Positions 34,109 to 42,885 of a stretch of DNA of 64,000 bases are shown here, piece after piece. How positions within the stretch are numbered: position 1 is the first letter of the stretch; every line of letters starts with the position of its first letter. Under the pieces are notes generated by a model. That model saw nothing but the letters and a program-made list of their open reading frames with translations. It had not been told where the DNA came from and searched no databases. This stretch comes from Streptomyces sp. NL15-2K (GTDB taxonomy: Bacteria; Actinomycetota; Actinomycetes; Streptomycetales; Streptomycetaceae). The stretch is from positions 1 to 64,000 of the forward strand of contig NZ_CP130630.1 of assembly GCF_030551255.1 (NCBI RefSeq). The letters are read 5' to 3'. The position numbers were made by a program, and so were the translations under genes.

Positions 34109-35656
34109 CTAGGCCGGTGCGTCGCTTCCGGCGTGCTTCGGCGTCTTGTGCCGTACGGTGAGGCCCGCTACCAGGGCGGCGAGCAGCAGGACGCCCGCCG
34201 AGCACCAGTAGGCGACGGAGAAGCCGTGCACCATGCCTTCGTTGAGGGTCGCGCCGCCGTGGGCCGGATCGTGTAAGTGCGAGTGGACGTAACGGCTGGT
34301 GGCGCCGGTGGCGATGGTGTTGAGCAGTACGGTGCCCAGCGAAGCGCCCATCTGCTGAAGGGTGTTGAGGACAGCCGAGGCCACACCGGCGTCCTGCGCG
34401 GGCACGCCGGCGGTGGCCGTCGCGTAGACCGGCATGAAGGTCAGGCCCATGCCCAGACCGAGCAGCAGCAGGGCGGGCAGCACGTGCGGGACGTACTGCG
34501 CATGCACGGTCAGGCTGCTGAGCAGCACCATGCCGGCGGCCGCCAGCACCATGCCGGACGACATCAAGGTGCGCGGCGCCGTGCGTGGCAGCAGGCGGGC
34601 CGCGATCTGGGTCGCGCCGATGACGATACCGGCCGAAATCGGCACGAAGGCCAGGCCCGTCCGCACCGGCGGGTAGCCGAGGACGACCTGCAGGTAGTAC
34701 GTCAGGAACAGGAAGACACCGAACATGCCGATGGTGGCCAAGCCCATCGTCGCGAGCGATCCGGCCCGGACACGGTCCTTGACGATGCGCAGCGGCAGCA
34801 GCGGGCTCGCCGCGCGGCTCTGCCACCACACGAAGGCGGCGAGCAAGATCACGCCGGCCACGAGCAGCGTGAGCACCGACGGACTGGTCCAGCCGCGAGG
34901 TTCGGCCTCGCTGAAGCCGTACACGAGGGCGACGAGCCCGCCGCAGCCCAGCAGTGCGCCCGGCACGTCCAGGTGCCCGCCCCGGCGGCCGGAGCGGTCG
35001 CGCAGGAAGGCCGGTGCGCCGAGCAGGGCGGCCAGCGCGATGGGCACGTTGACGTACAGGGACCAGCGCCAGTTCAGGTACTCGGTCAACAGACCGCCCA
35101 CGATCAGCCCGACCGCGCTGCCGCCGCCGGCCAGCGCACCGTAGACCCCGAACGCCCTGGCCCGCTCCTTGGGGTCGGTGAACGTCGTCGTCAGCAGCGA
35201 CAGGGCCGACGGCGCCAGGACCGCCGCGAACGCACCTTGCAGGGCCCGCGCCGCGAACAGCATCCCGGGACCGGCCGCCGCGCCGCCCAGCGCGGAGGCC
35301 GCGGCGAACCCGGCCAGGCCGATGACGAAGGTGCGCTTGCGGCCCACCAGATCGGCGATCCGGCCGCCGAGCAGCAGGGGCCCGCCGAAGGCCAGCGTGT
35401 AGGCGGTGATCACCCACTGCCGGTCGGCGTCCGACATGCCGAGAGCGCGCTGGGCGGAGGGCAGCGCGATGTTCACGATGGTGCCGTCAAGGATCACCAT
35501 CAGCTGGGCGAGGGCGATGACGGCCAGCGCCCACCAGCGCTTCGGATCCGGTGCCGGTGCCGGAGTCGCGGCGGGAACCTCGCGGTCCGGGGAACGGTCG
35601 GTGGCCGTGGAAGGGGCGGACGGGAGGGATTCCCCTCTGGGACGTTTCTTGCTCAT
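34109..35656 (-). CDS. EmrB/QacA-type MFS drug exporter, 515 aa
   Basis: Fourteen-TM DHA2 family: VIALAQLMVILDGTIVNIALPSA in TM1 (motif D1 with Asp), PLLLGGRIADLVGRKRTF as motif A, and LQGAFAAVLAPSALSLLTTTF near motif C. It should pump drugs out against protons. ATG 35656 opens a short polar leader. It lies between an IS982 gene and an IS982 deletion remnant and could have travelled with them. Intact. Confidence 0.85.
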   Translation of the reverse strand: MSKKRPRGESLPSAPSTATDRSPDREVPAATPAPAPDPKRWWALAVIALAQLMVILDGTIVNIALPSAQRALGMSDADRQWVITAYTLAFGGPLLLGGRIADLVGRKRTFVIGLAGFAAASALGGAAAGPGMLFAARALQGAFAAVLAPSALSLLTTTFTDPKERARAFGVYGALAGGGSAVGLIVGGLLTEYLNWRWSLYVNVPIALAALLGAPAFLRDRSGRRGGHLDVPGALLGCGGLVALVYGFSEAEPRGWTSPSVLTLLVAGVILLAAFVWWQSRAASPLLPLRIVKDRVRAGSLATMGLATIGMFGVFLFLTYYLQVVLGYPPVRTGLAFVPISAGIVIGATQIAARLLPRTAPRTLMSSGMVLAAAGMVLLSSLTVHAQYVPHVLPALLLLGLGMGLTFMPVYATATAGVPAQDAGVASAVLNTLQQMGASLGTVLLNTIATGATSRYVHSHLHDPAHGGATLNEGMVHGFSVAYWCSAGVLLLAALVAGLTVRHKTPKHAGSDAPA

Positions 35657-36224
35657 GGCGATCACGCACGTTTCGTGTCGAAGTGCTGTCGAGACAGCCG
35701 GCCAGGGACGGTCGCAGTGGTGACGACGGGCCGGTGTACGCAGCACGGGGACACGGCATGGCGGTGGGGCAGCGGGAACCGCGGACAGCACCCGGGGCCT
35801 GCCTCACCAGCTGTGTGTCACTCACGCCGGCGCTCTTGCTGGTCGTGAGGCGGAGAGTGCCGAGATCACGGTGACCAGCAAAAGAAGGGCCCGTCTTCGG
35901 GCACGCGCCCCCGCGACCCGCGCGGCGACGAACCGCGCAGGCCAGCACATCTCGTGACGCGGCATCTCAGGAAGATGCCGAAGACAAGAAACAAGAAGGG
36001 GGAAGAGTTACCGCGCGCCGCAGAGGAGGGAGGGCACACGGCCGGAGGCAACTATGGCCGCAACGCATTCGGCACGGTCCATGTCTCTCGCCTCCTTCCG
36101 GGCAGGGCACGCGGTGCGTGTCGACGCCGAGCGCGCCGAGCGGGGCGGCAGAGAACCTGCCGCGCGAAATCCCGGACAGAATATCCCATCGACGCTACCG
36201 CGCGACCGGAATTGCCGACCGCCC
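35657..36224. other. No gene seen upstream of the exporter
   Basis: Several short Arg-rich open frames but none with protein-like composition or a recognisable domain. A divergent regulator, usual for drug exporters, is not present here. Confidence 0.4.
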
Positions 36225-36282
36225 GCGCACACACGGAAGGGGTTTGACGACGGCCGTCGTCAAACCCCTTCCGTGTGTGCGC
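36225..36282. repeat. 58-bp perfect palindrome
   Basis: Two 29-bp arms meeting at 36253/36254 with no unpaired base; I paired every position. Arm starts GCGCACACACGG and ends at GACGACGG. As RNA it would form a very stable hairpin on either strand. No convincing gene ends on either side within 150 bp, so a plain terminator role is not obvious. Confidence 0.85.
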
Positions 36283-36561
36283 CCAGCATGGGTGATTGCT
36301 TGAGGGTGGAAGTGCCTGGGGGAAGAGGTGGTGCTAACCCCGAGCCGGGAGTACGGGCGGGAAGCCGTTGACGATGTCTGACAGCTGCTGGTGCAGCCCC
36401 GACACGTATGCGGCCTGGCCGCCGTGGGGCTTGATGTCCAGCACGACCCAGGTGCCGAGTAGTCCTGCTGCTCTCGCTCGACCAGAGTGCGGCGTTCCAC
36501 GGGTCGACGTCGTCAGACAGGACGTCGACGACCTCGACGTCAGCTTCCGTGGGCTCGGGAG
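36283..36561 (-). other. Unrecognised protein-like remnant
   Basis: Minus-strand frames give EADVEVVDVLSDDVDPWNAAL (near 36500-36570) and VVLDIKPHGGQAAYVSGLH then LSDIVNGFPP (near 36360-36460), protein-like but in different frames. No domain recognised. Probably a decayed short gene truncated by the IS982 remnant. Confidence 0.25.
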
Positions 36562-36716
36562 CGATCCTGTGGGCGCTGGCGAACCCGAAACTCGACGAAC
36601 GCGAAGTGCTCCAGGCCATGGCCGCCGCTATCTGGCGCAACCACAAGACCGGCGCCCCCGAGCACGCGGTCGCTGGTCGCATTCGATCACTGAATACATC
36701 GGACTTATTCGTCTAG
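36562..36716 (+). mobile_element. IS982 internal-deletion remnant
   Basis: Plus-strand text ILWALANPKLDEREVLQAM is fused directly to AAAIWRNHKTGAP ... LVAFDH and the element end CATCGGACTTATTCGT-CTAG. It is almost identical to parts of the intact IS982 at 32814-33729 but in opposite orientation. The missing middle lies between two copies of GCCATG, suggesting deletion by short-homology recombination. With the intact copy it brackets the exporter gene as inverted repeats. Confidence 0.75.
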
Positions 36717-36885
36717 CGAGGACCAGGGCGAGATCTTGAGCTGTCTGTGGCGGAGTGTCCGCCACAGACGGGCATGCGCGCTCTCAGACCTCGATGAGGG
36801 AAGTGAACGTTTCTGTGCTCCCACGTCACTCGCCTGATCGTCACGGTTTGGGACAATCCAGGAATTTTCCGTTAACTTCCGGAAT

Positions 36886-37971
36886 GTGTCCACGCCGACC
36901 CTTCCGAGGCTCGGGCCCCAGGGCCCCTTCCCGCATGCCCCGCTCGCCCGTCCGCTCGACCGTAAATGGCTGCATTACGCGTTCCTGTCCCGGTGCGGTC
37001 GGCAGGCCCTGATCGCGAACCTGTCCGTCCTGGGGTCCTCCGCCGGCGCGGTCTTCGCGGATCCGGGCGCCCCGGCCACCGGGCGCCGCAGCGGCACCGG
37101 CACGGCGGCCGAGGGGCAGCACATGGCGATCCTGCTCGTTCACGACGAGGTGTGCGGCTGGAGTTCGACGCAGTTCAACGCCGAACAGCCCCAACTTCCC
37201 TGGTCTGCTTTCCGGTTACCGCATCCGCACGGTGAGCCCGGCACGTTCCGGGTGGCGGCCCGGTCGGCGGTGCCGGCGGCCGATGTGCGGCTGACCCGGA
37301 CCAGCAGGCCATGCACCTCGCAGTGCGCGCCGTTCGGCGAGGACGAGCACCTGCGGTGGCAGTCGGAGCCCGGCGTGCTGGGCACCGGCACTCTGCGGCA
37401 CGGCGACGGCACGGTCACGGAGACGGACCTGCTGGGCTACCACGAACGGGTACGCGGCCGGTGGTCCTGGCCCACGCTGGGGGGCTGGGTGTTCGGATTC
37501 GTCAACGACCCTTCCGGCCCCGCCGATGCCGTTCCGCCCTCGGCGGTGGTCTTCACCCTGATCCAGCCCGCGCGTCCGGCGGACGCGGCCAACGGGTCGG
37601 TGATGCTGTGGCGCGAGGGGCGCATGATCCGTCACTTTCCGCGCCGCAACCTGCGGGTCGCGGTCAGCGGCAGCCTGGACCGCGACCGGGTGGTGATGGT
37701 GCCGCCGCTAGCGGACGTACTGGGCACTGCACCGATGGCCGCGGTGCCCGGCCGGCTGCTGATCACCGCCCGGCTCGGCGAGGACCGTCTCGTCCTCGAC
37801 TTCCGCTCGCACACAGCCGCCCGTATCGCCAACCCGTCCGAGACGAGCCTGCAACCGTTCAGCGTGCACGAGACCCTCGGCCCCTGCACCGTGGAGGGCC
37901 GCATCGGCGGGCGCCGCATCGGCTTCCGCACCGAGGGCATCGTGGAGTTCGCCGGAGGTGCCCATGACTGA
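36886..37971 (+). CDS. CrtC/AttH-like (lipocalin-type) protein, 361 aa
   Basis: Beta-rich protein with two similar halves, containing LLGYHERVRGRWSWPTLGGWVFGF (~190-215), SVMLWREGRMIRHFPRRNLRVAVSG and a C-terminal EGRIGGRRIGFRTEGIVEFAG. This pattern recalls CrtC (hydroxyneurosporene synthase)/AttH and tocopherol-cyclase-like proteins, which hydrate or cyclise isoprenoids. The next gene, a polyprenyl synthase, overlaps its stop, supporting a role on a prenyl product. First of a three-gene operon. The family call is moderate. Confidence 0.45.
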   Translation: MSTPTLPRLGPQGPFPHAPLARPLDRKWLHYAFLSRCGRQALIANLSVLGSSAGAVFADPGAPATGRRSGTGTAAEGQHMAILLVHDEVCGWSSTQFNAEQPQLPWSAFRLPHPHGEPGTFRVAARSAVPAADVRLTRTSRPCTSQCAPFGEDEHLRWQSEPGVLGTGTLRHGDGTVTETDLLGYHERVRGRWSWPTLGGWVFGFVNDPSGPADAVPPSAVVFTLIQPARPADAANGSVMLWREGRMIRHFPRRNLRVAVSGSLDRDRVVMVPPLADVLGTAPMAAVPGRLLITARLGEDRLVLDFRSHTAARIANPSETSLQPFSVHETLGPCTVEGRIGGRRIGFRTEGIVEFAGGAHD

Positions 37972-39616
37972 CACCATGCCCGCGTTCACCGGTGCCCGGC
38001 TGCTGGACGAGACCGTCGCCGCCCTGTCCGACCGGGCGCCGGCCATCCTCGCCGCCGCCGCCGGCCAGCTGCGCGGCATCCGGCTCGGCCTGCACTTCAA
38101 CGACGGCAGCCACGCCACGCTCACCGCGCGGCACAGCCGTATCGTCGTACGCCAGGACCGCTGCCCGGATCCCGACGTCGAGGTCGCCTTCGACAACCGA
38201 GCAATGAACCTGCTGTTCGACCTCCAGCGCCCGCCCGTCGACCAGGTCCTGCCCGACAGCCTCGACGTCCGCGGCTCCCCGGAGGACACCCTCGCCGTGT
38301 GGCGGGCCTTCACGCTGCTGTCCCAGCGCGCGGCGGGCCTGCGCAGCATGCAGGAACTCTGGGGCGCCTACCGCGAACAGGCACCCCAGCTGTGGGGAAG
38401 TGCGGCCCCCGCCGCCCTGGAGACGGCCGCCGAGCCGGTCGACTGGACCGCGCTGGACTTCCTCGCCCGGCGCTCCCCCGAGGACGCGCCCGCACCACCC
38501 GCGCTGATCGGCGACACCACCGTCAAGGCCCCGCGCCTGCTGTGGGACGGCCGCACCAGCACCAGCTGGTCACTGGAGGACACCGTCCGCGACGCGGACC
38601 TGATGGAGACCATGCGCCGGTGCCGCACCCGCACCAACGAGGAGATCGAACGGCTGCTGCCCAACCGCGAGCCGTGCGCCGAACTGTACGACCTCATGCG
38701 CTGCTACCCCGCCCGGCAGGGCAAGGGCCTGCGGCCCACCCTGACCATTGCGGCCTGCGCCGCCTTCGGCGGACGCCCAGACGACGCGGTACGCGCCGCC
38801 GCCGCGCTGGAGCTGTTCCACAACGGCTTCCTCGTCCACGACGACATCGCCGACGAGTCCACCCACCGGCGCGGCCTGCCCACCATGCACGAGGAACACG
38901 GCCTGGGCCTGGCCGTCAACGTCGGCGACGGTCTGAACCTGCTCGCCGTCGACGCCGTCCTGTCCAACCTCGAAACGCTCGGCCTGGTGCGCACCCTCGG
39001 CCTCATCCACGAGGCGATGCACATGTGCCGGGAATCCATCGAGGGCCAGGCCATGGAGCTGGGCTGGATCCGCCACGAGGTCGTCCCCGAGGCCGACGAC
39101 GCCTACTTCACGATGAGCACCAAGAAGACCGGCTGGTACACCTGCATCAGCCCGTGCCGCATCGGCGCCGTGTGCGCCGGCGTCACCGACCCGTCCGTAC
39201 TGGGCCGCTTCGACGAGGCGTTCCGTCTGATCGGCATCGCCTTCCAGATCCAGGACGACATCCTCAACCTGGTCGGCGAGGAGGCCCTCTACGGCAAGGA
39301 ACCCCTCGGCGACCTGCTCGAAGGCAAGCGCACGGTCATGCTGATCCACCTCTTCCGCACCGCATACACCCACGAGCGCCCCCGCCTCTTCGACGTCCTG
39401 CGCCAACGCCGCACCGACAAGACCCAGCAGCACGCCGAGGAACTCCTCGCCGCCATGCGACGGCACGGCTCCATCGAGTACGCCACCGACCTCGCCGACC
39501 GGCTCGCCGCCGAAGGCATCGCCCGCTTCGAAGAAGACCTCCAGATCATCTCCGAGAACGAAGGTAAAGCCGTCCTGCGGCAGATCGCCCACTACGTCAC
39601 CTCAAGGCCACTGTGA
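37964..39616 (+). CDS. Polyprenyl diphosphate synthase with SCP2-like N-terminal domain, 550 aa
   Basis: Residues ~1-135 resemble an SCP2-like lipid-carrier domain (RGIRLGLHFNDGSHATLTAR, VEVAFDNRAMNLLFDLQRP, PDSLDVRGSPEDTLAVW). From ~200 the trans-isoprenyl synthase core follows: QGKGLRPTLTIAACAAFGG, the first Asp-rich motif VHDDIADEST, the second IQDDILNLVGEE and GKEPLGDLLEGKRTVML. It condenses IPP with an allylic diphosphate. Most relatives are about 350 aa, so the N-terminal fusion is unusual. ATG 37964 follows GGAGG by 5 nt and overlaps the previous stop. Confidence 0.8.
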   Translation: MTDTMPAFTGARLLDETVAALSDRAPAILAAAAGQLRGIRLGLHFNDGSHATLTARHSRIVVRQDRCPDPDVEVAFDNRAMNLLFDLQRPPVDQVLPDSLDVRGSPEDTLAVWRAFTLLSQRAAGLRSMQELWGAYREQAPQLWGSAAPAALETAAEPVDWTALDFLARRSPEDAPAPPALIGDTTVKAPRLLWDGRTSTSWSLEDTVRDADLMETMRRCRTRTNEEIERLLPNREPCAELYDLMRCYPARQGKGLRPTLTIAACAAFGGRPDDAVRAAAALELFHNGFLVHDDIADESTHRRGLPTMHEEHGLGLAVNVGDGLNLLAVDAVLSNLETLGLVRTLGLIHEAMHMCRESIEGQAMELGWIRHEVVPEADDAYFTMSTKKTGWYTCISPCRIGAVCAGVTDPSVLGRFDEAFRLIGIAFQIQDDILNLVGEEALYGKEPLGDLLEGKRTVMLIHLFRTAYTHERPRLFDVLRQRRTDKTQQHAEELLAAMRRHGSIEYATDLADRLAAEGIARFEEDLQIISENEGKAVLRQIAHYVTSRPL

Positions 39617-40302
39617 CCACCACCAGCACCCCCCCACCCCCGTCGGGCGAGCACGCCGCCACCGATCCACTCACCACGACCGACCACCAGGCTTTCGCCT
39701 TCCTCGGACAGGTCAACAACTGTCTGCGCCAGTGCCTGTGCACCCTGGCCCGGCACGGCGTGGCCCTGCGCCAACGAGCACCCGCCCGCGCCCGATTGCT
39801 CCTCGACACGGTCCGGCCCTGGCCCCTCTACAAAGGCGGCCAGTTCCTCTTCGACCTCATGGAGTGGGAAGACCTCATGGTCGACGGCGATCCACCGCCC
39901 CTGATGCCCACCGAGCGGATCATCTCCGCCTCCTTCCTTCCCATGCAGTTGCTAGCCGCCACCGCGGAGGCCCCCACCGCGACAAAACTCATCCTCGGCC
40001 AGCGCACCGCCGCCGCTCTCGACCTGCCCCTGCGCCTGCTGGCCAGCACCGCCCGTACCGCCTTCCTGTGCGCCGCGCAGGACCTCACCGACCTGCTCGG
40101 TACGCCCACCCCCCAGGCCAAGACTGACGACGACACCGGACACACCACCGCTGCGGAATCCGACGCGGAGCACACCGCTGCTGAGCTGCCGCCCTTGGAG
40201 TCGGGTTTCTACCTCTACGAGGACATCGTCCTCGGCACTCTCGCCGTCCTCGGCCCGCTCCTGGCCGACCACGCACCAACCGACACCGCGCCACCCGCCT
40301 AG
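39613..40302 (+). CDS. Hypothetical protein of the prenyl operon, 229 aa
   Basis: GTG 39613 overlaps the synthase stop (GTGA), so it is translationally coupled. The protein is mostly helical, with NNCLRQCLCTLARHGVALRQR (~35-55), WPLYKGGQFLFDLMEWEDLM (~75-95) and a variable Asp/Thr-rich insert (~165-190). No known domain recognised. Its place in the operon suggests a partner or chaperone of the prenyl enzymes. Confidence 0.6.
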   Translation: MTTTSTPPPPSGEHAATDPLTTTDHQAFAFLGQVNNCLRQCLCTLARHGVALRQRAPARARLLLDTVRPWPLYKGGQFLFDLMEWEDLMVDGDPPPLMPTERIISASFLPMQLLAATAEAPTATKLILGQRTAAALDLPLRLLASTARTAFLCAAQDLTDLLGTPTPQAKTDDDTGHTTAAESDAEHTAAELPPLESGFYLYEDIVLGTLAVLGPLLADHAPTDTAPPA

Positions 40303-40439
40303 CTCATGACGCCCGTCTCCGACCCCGACAGTCCACGAGGAGGCCCGATTCCGCCGCACAGGCCGCGAAATCCCTGGCCACCGCCTGAGCGGCTATCCGT
40401 CCACCGGGCGCCACCCGGCGCTTTCTGGTCGAATTCCTG

Positions 40440-40790
40440 CCCGGCCTAGGCGCGAAGCGCGTGCATGAGTTCTGCCCCTGCGGGGCGTAAGCCTCCCGCT
40501 CCGCTGCCGGCCCACTTCGTCGCGTTCGATCTGCTGAGGCTATCCGGGACGGACACGACCTCCTGGCCGTACCGGCGGCGCAGGGCCGCACTGCAGTCCG
40601 TGTTCGCCGCCCGCCGGCTCATCGCGCCGTGGACGCTGTGCCCGTCGACCACCGAGGCCGACGTCGTACACGAGTGGCTGACGTGGGCGTCGGTCGGGAT
40701 GGAGGGAGTGGTCTTCAAGAGGCTGGACGGTGTCTACGAGCCATCCGTGATGCGCTTGATGATCTACAGGGGCGCGGGCCTTGTGAGACC
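40440..40790 (+). pseudogene. ATP-dependent DNA ligase, central fragment
   Basis: Reads HFVAFDLLRLSGTDTTSWPYRRRR, LCPSTTEADVVHEWLTWASVGMEGVVFKRLDGVYEP. The AFDLL segment and EGVVFKR correspond to nucleotidyltransferase motifs III and IV of ATP-dependent ligases. The lysine-bearing motif I lies upstream and is missing, and homology stops after YEPSV near 40750. A matching C-terminal fragment occurs on the other strand at 56745-57087. Confidence 0.6.
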
Positions 40791-41069
40791 TTCACCCGGG
40801 ATCGCCTGCTGCGTGGCAGCCCACGGGCGGGGGGGCTGTACCCGCCTAGCCGTCCGGCAGAATAGCGCATCGCTCCTCGGGACAAACCCGACCCTGACCA
40901 GCCGTGGTCGGGGCTGGACGCGATACGGCCGGACCGTGGTCAGGGCCATGGTCTGGTTCCAGTGGTCGGGGCGACCACGCCGCGAGATCCGGGTTATCCA
41001 CAGGCCGGAGCGTGATCGGCCGTTCCTTCGTACGCTGCTGCCCAAGTCGATCACACGGGGGTGTGCGGG

Positions 41070-41308
41070 ATGCGGTACGGCGTGGTGGTGGAGGAGCTCG
41101 CGGTGGAGGTCATGGCGCAGCTGCCGGACGACCAGGCCCGGTGCTGGCGCTCGTGGAGGTCGCGCGGATGGATCCGCGGGCCTGGCCCGATGTCCGTGAC
41201 CCGGGCTCCGTGGAGGAGATTCGGGAGGCGTTCGGACGGCGCTGCTGGATCCAGTACCTGCCGCACGCCGGTGCGATCGAGGTCCGTGACATCGGCTGGG
41301 CGGGATGA
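41070..41308 (+). pseudogene. Small hypothetical gene with one frameshift
   Basis: ATG 41070 gives MRYGVVVEELAVEVMAQLPDD. A one-frame change near 41130-41150 continues as LALVEVARMDPRAWPDVRDP and WIQYLPHAGAIEVRDIGWAG to the stop at 41308. The size, a helical start and a beta-rich C-terminus are reminiscent of RelE/HigB-like toxins, but I would not name it. No antitoxin-like partner is seen. Confidence 0.4.
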
Positions 41309-41312
41309 TTCG

Positions 41313-41700
41313 TCAGCGGCGGCGGAGTTCCTCGGACCAGTCCCGGAGCTGGTCTTCGAGGGTGAGGTTGTCGCCGCGGGCCACGGTCTGGAGCAGCTGG
41401 GCGCACACGGTCGCTTCGGCGACGAGGCCAGCCGGGCTGCCCAGTACGGGAAAGGCGTCGCGGACGCGGGCGGCGAGGTCCGGCTGGAGCAGCGTGTAGG
41501 CGTAGAGCGTGGCGGCGTCGAACCCCTCCGGGGCGCGCCCCCAGCCCTCCCAGTCGAGGATTCTCAGCGGCGCGGTGACGTTAGCCCAGTGCAGGTCGGA
41601 GTGGGCGGCGGTCCAGCACGTCACGGCCGGGCCCGGGATGCCCACGAACTCGGGGATCGCCCGGTCGGTCCCGCTGGCCGAAGCCTGGGACACCGGCGCC
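41313..41700 (-). pseudogene. Aminoglycoside phosphotransferase-family C-terminal fragment
   Basis: AVTCWTAAHSDLHWANVTAPL carries the catalytic HxDxxxxN loop, and RILDWEGWGRAPEGFDAATLY the metal-binding Asp, both hallmarks of APH/choline-kinase-like enzymes. The helical C-terminal lobe follows to the stop. The N-terminal lobe with the ATP-binding Lys is missing; sequence before about residue 15 belongs to the HNH fragment on the other strand. Confidence 0.65.
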
Positions 41701-41990
41701 TCCGCCTGAGCCAGGCAACGCCGCGTCACCTACGCCAACTACCGGACGATGACCGGCACCTGGAGGCGGTCAGCGCGCGTTCCAACCGGCATAAGGCCGA
41801 CCAGGATCCGATCACATGGTTCGTTCCCGACAACCTCGCCGAACGCTGCCACTACCTGGCCAACTGGACGGCTGTGAAACTCCAGTGGGGTCTGTCGGTG
41901 GACCCGGCCGAGCAAGGACAGGCTGACCCTCGGCGCCGCCGAGTGCCCCGGCACCGAGGTCACCGTCAGCCCTATCCCCTGATCCAGTCG
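41690..41990 (+). pseudogene. HNH (DUF1524) nuclease fragment
   Basis: SVPLAEAWDTGAS followed after a frame change by VSARSNRHKADQDPITWF, RCHYLANWTAVKLQWGLSVDPAEQ. This parallels the C-terminal half of the nuclease at 30092-31108 (VPLAEAWDSGAS, TARSNRQKSDQDPREW, VADWTAVKLRWTLTVDPAEQ). The N-terminal half is absent. Clear paralogous remnant. Confidence 0.6.
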
Positions 41991-42120
41991 GCTGGGGTTC
42001 CCGCACCGAAGGAGCGCGGGAACTCCAGGGGCCGCCGACTGGCGCAGTGGTCCCTCGGTGGAGTGAACCCGTGGCGCGCAACATGCCGTCCCGGCCCCAG
42101 GCGACCAGTACCTGTAGTGC

Positions 42121-42519
42121 GTGATCAAAAACCTGATGCGTGCCACGGCGATCGCAGCCCTGGCCCTCGCCCCGATGGCCGTTCCCGCCTCCGCTTCCAG
42201 TTCCCCCGGCGCGGTGAAGGCAGCAATCGACTGCCCGTCCGGGTACGTGTGTATCTACCCAGAGATCAACTTCGGCGGTCAGCCGTGGGTGCGGCGTGCC
42301 GTGGACGGCAGCGTGAAGGACCTGCCGTCCGCGATCCGTGACCGCGGCAGCTCGATCCGCAACAACTCCGACCGCACCGCCCGCGTGTACGAGAAACGCA
42401 ACCACAGCGGCCGGCATGTGTGTGTCACCCGCAGCGGCGGCTCCATCCACGACCTGCGCGGCTACAACCTCAACGACCAGACCCGCTCCCTGAAGATCAA
42501 CCGCAACGACTGCGGCTGA
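42121..42519 (+). CDS. Secreted peptidase-inhibitor I36-family protein, 132 aa
   Basis: A Sec signal peptide (LMRATAIAALALAPMAVPASASS, residues ~5-27) precedes CPSGYVCIYPEINFGGQPW, IRNNSDRTARVYEKRN and NLNDQTRSLKINRN. This is the beta/gamma-crystallin-like I36 fold of Streptomyces protease inhibitors (SMI type), with four cysteines positioned for two disulfides. GTG 42121 start. Followed by a strong hairpin terminator. Intact. Confidence 0.75.
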   Translation: MIKNLMRATAIAALALAPMAVPASASSSPGAVKAAIDCPSGYVCIYPEINFGGQPWVRRAVDGSVKDLPSAIRDRGSSIRNNSDRTARVYEKRNHSGRHVCVTRSGGSIHDLRGYNLNDQTRSLKINRNDCG

Positions 42520-42563
42520 CCCTCCCTCACTCACCGATTCCAGCACCCGATTCCTTCCAGCAG

Positions 42564-42600
42564 TCAGCCCCGCCCGACGGGCATCACCGGGCGGGGCTGA
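42564..42600 (+). terminator. Hairpin terminator after the I36 gene
   Basis: Perfect 13-bp stem (TCAGCCCCGCCCG / CGGGCGGGGCTGA) with an 11-nt loop, 45 bp after the stop codon at 42519. No T-run follows. Confidence 0.7.
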
Positions 42601-42885
42601 TCAGCATGCGCGGTCGTGAAGGGCGGTCGCCTACGTGGCGAAAGGCTCTGCAGGGCTTCAGCCGAACGATCTTCCCTGCAGGCAAGAGGTTCTGCAGCCC
42701 GCCCCGGCCTGACCGGTTCCGCCCCGACCGATGACACCTCTTCCCTTTCGGCTGCCGCGTGAGGAAGAGGTGTCGTCGTCTCCGGGCGGCTCGCCCACTG
42801 GGGCTGATCTGCCGGAATGGATGGAGTCCGGTGTGGGGGCTCCCACCTTCGGTCCCCCGTTGGAGGCAACCGTCCAGCCAACGGT

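Noticed and set aside
36886..40302. A possible encapsulin-cargo prenyltransferase system
   Set aside because: No encapsulin-shell gene is present in the window, and the N-terminal extension looks folded (SCP2-like) rather than a disordered loading tail.
41070..41308. Naming the small frameshifted gene as a RelE toxin
   Set aside because: Only size and general secondary structure agree; no catalytic residues or antitoxin gene could be identified.
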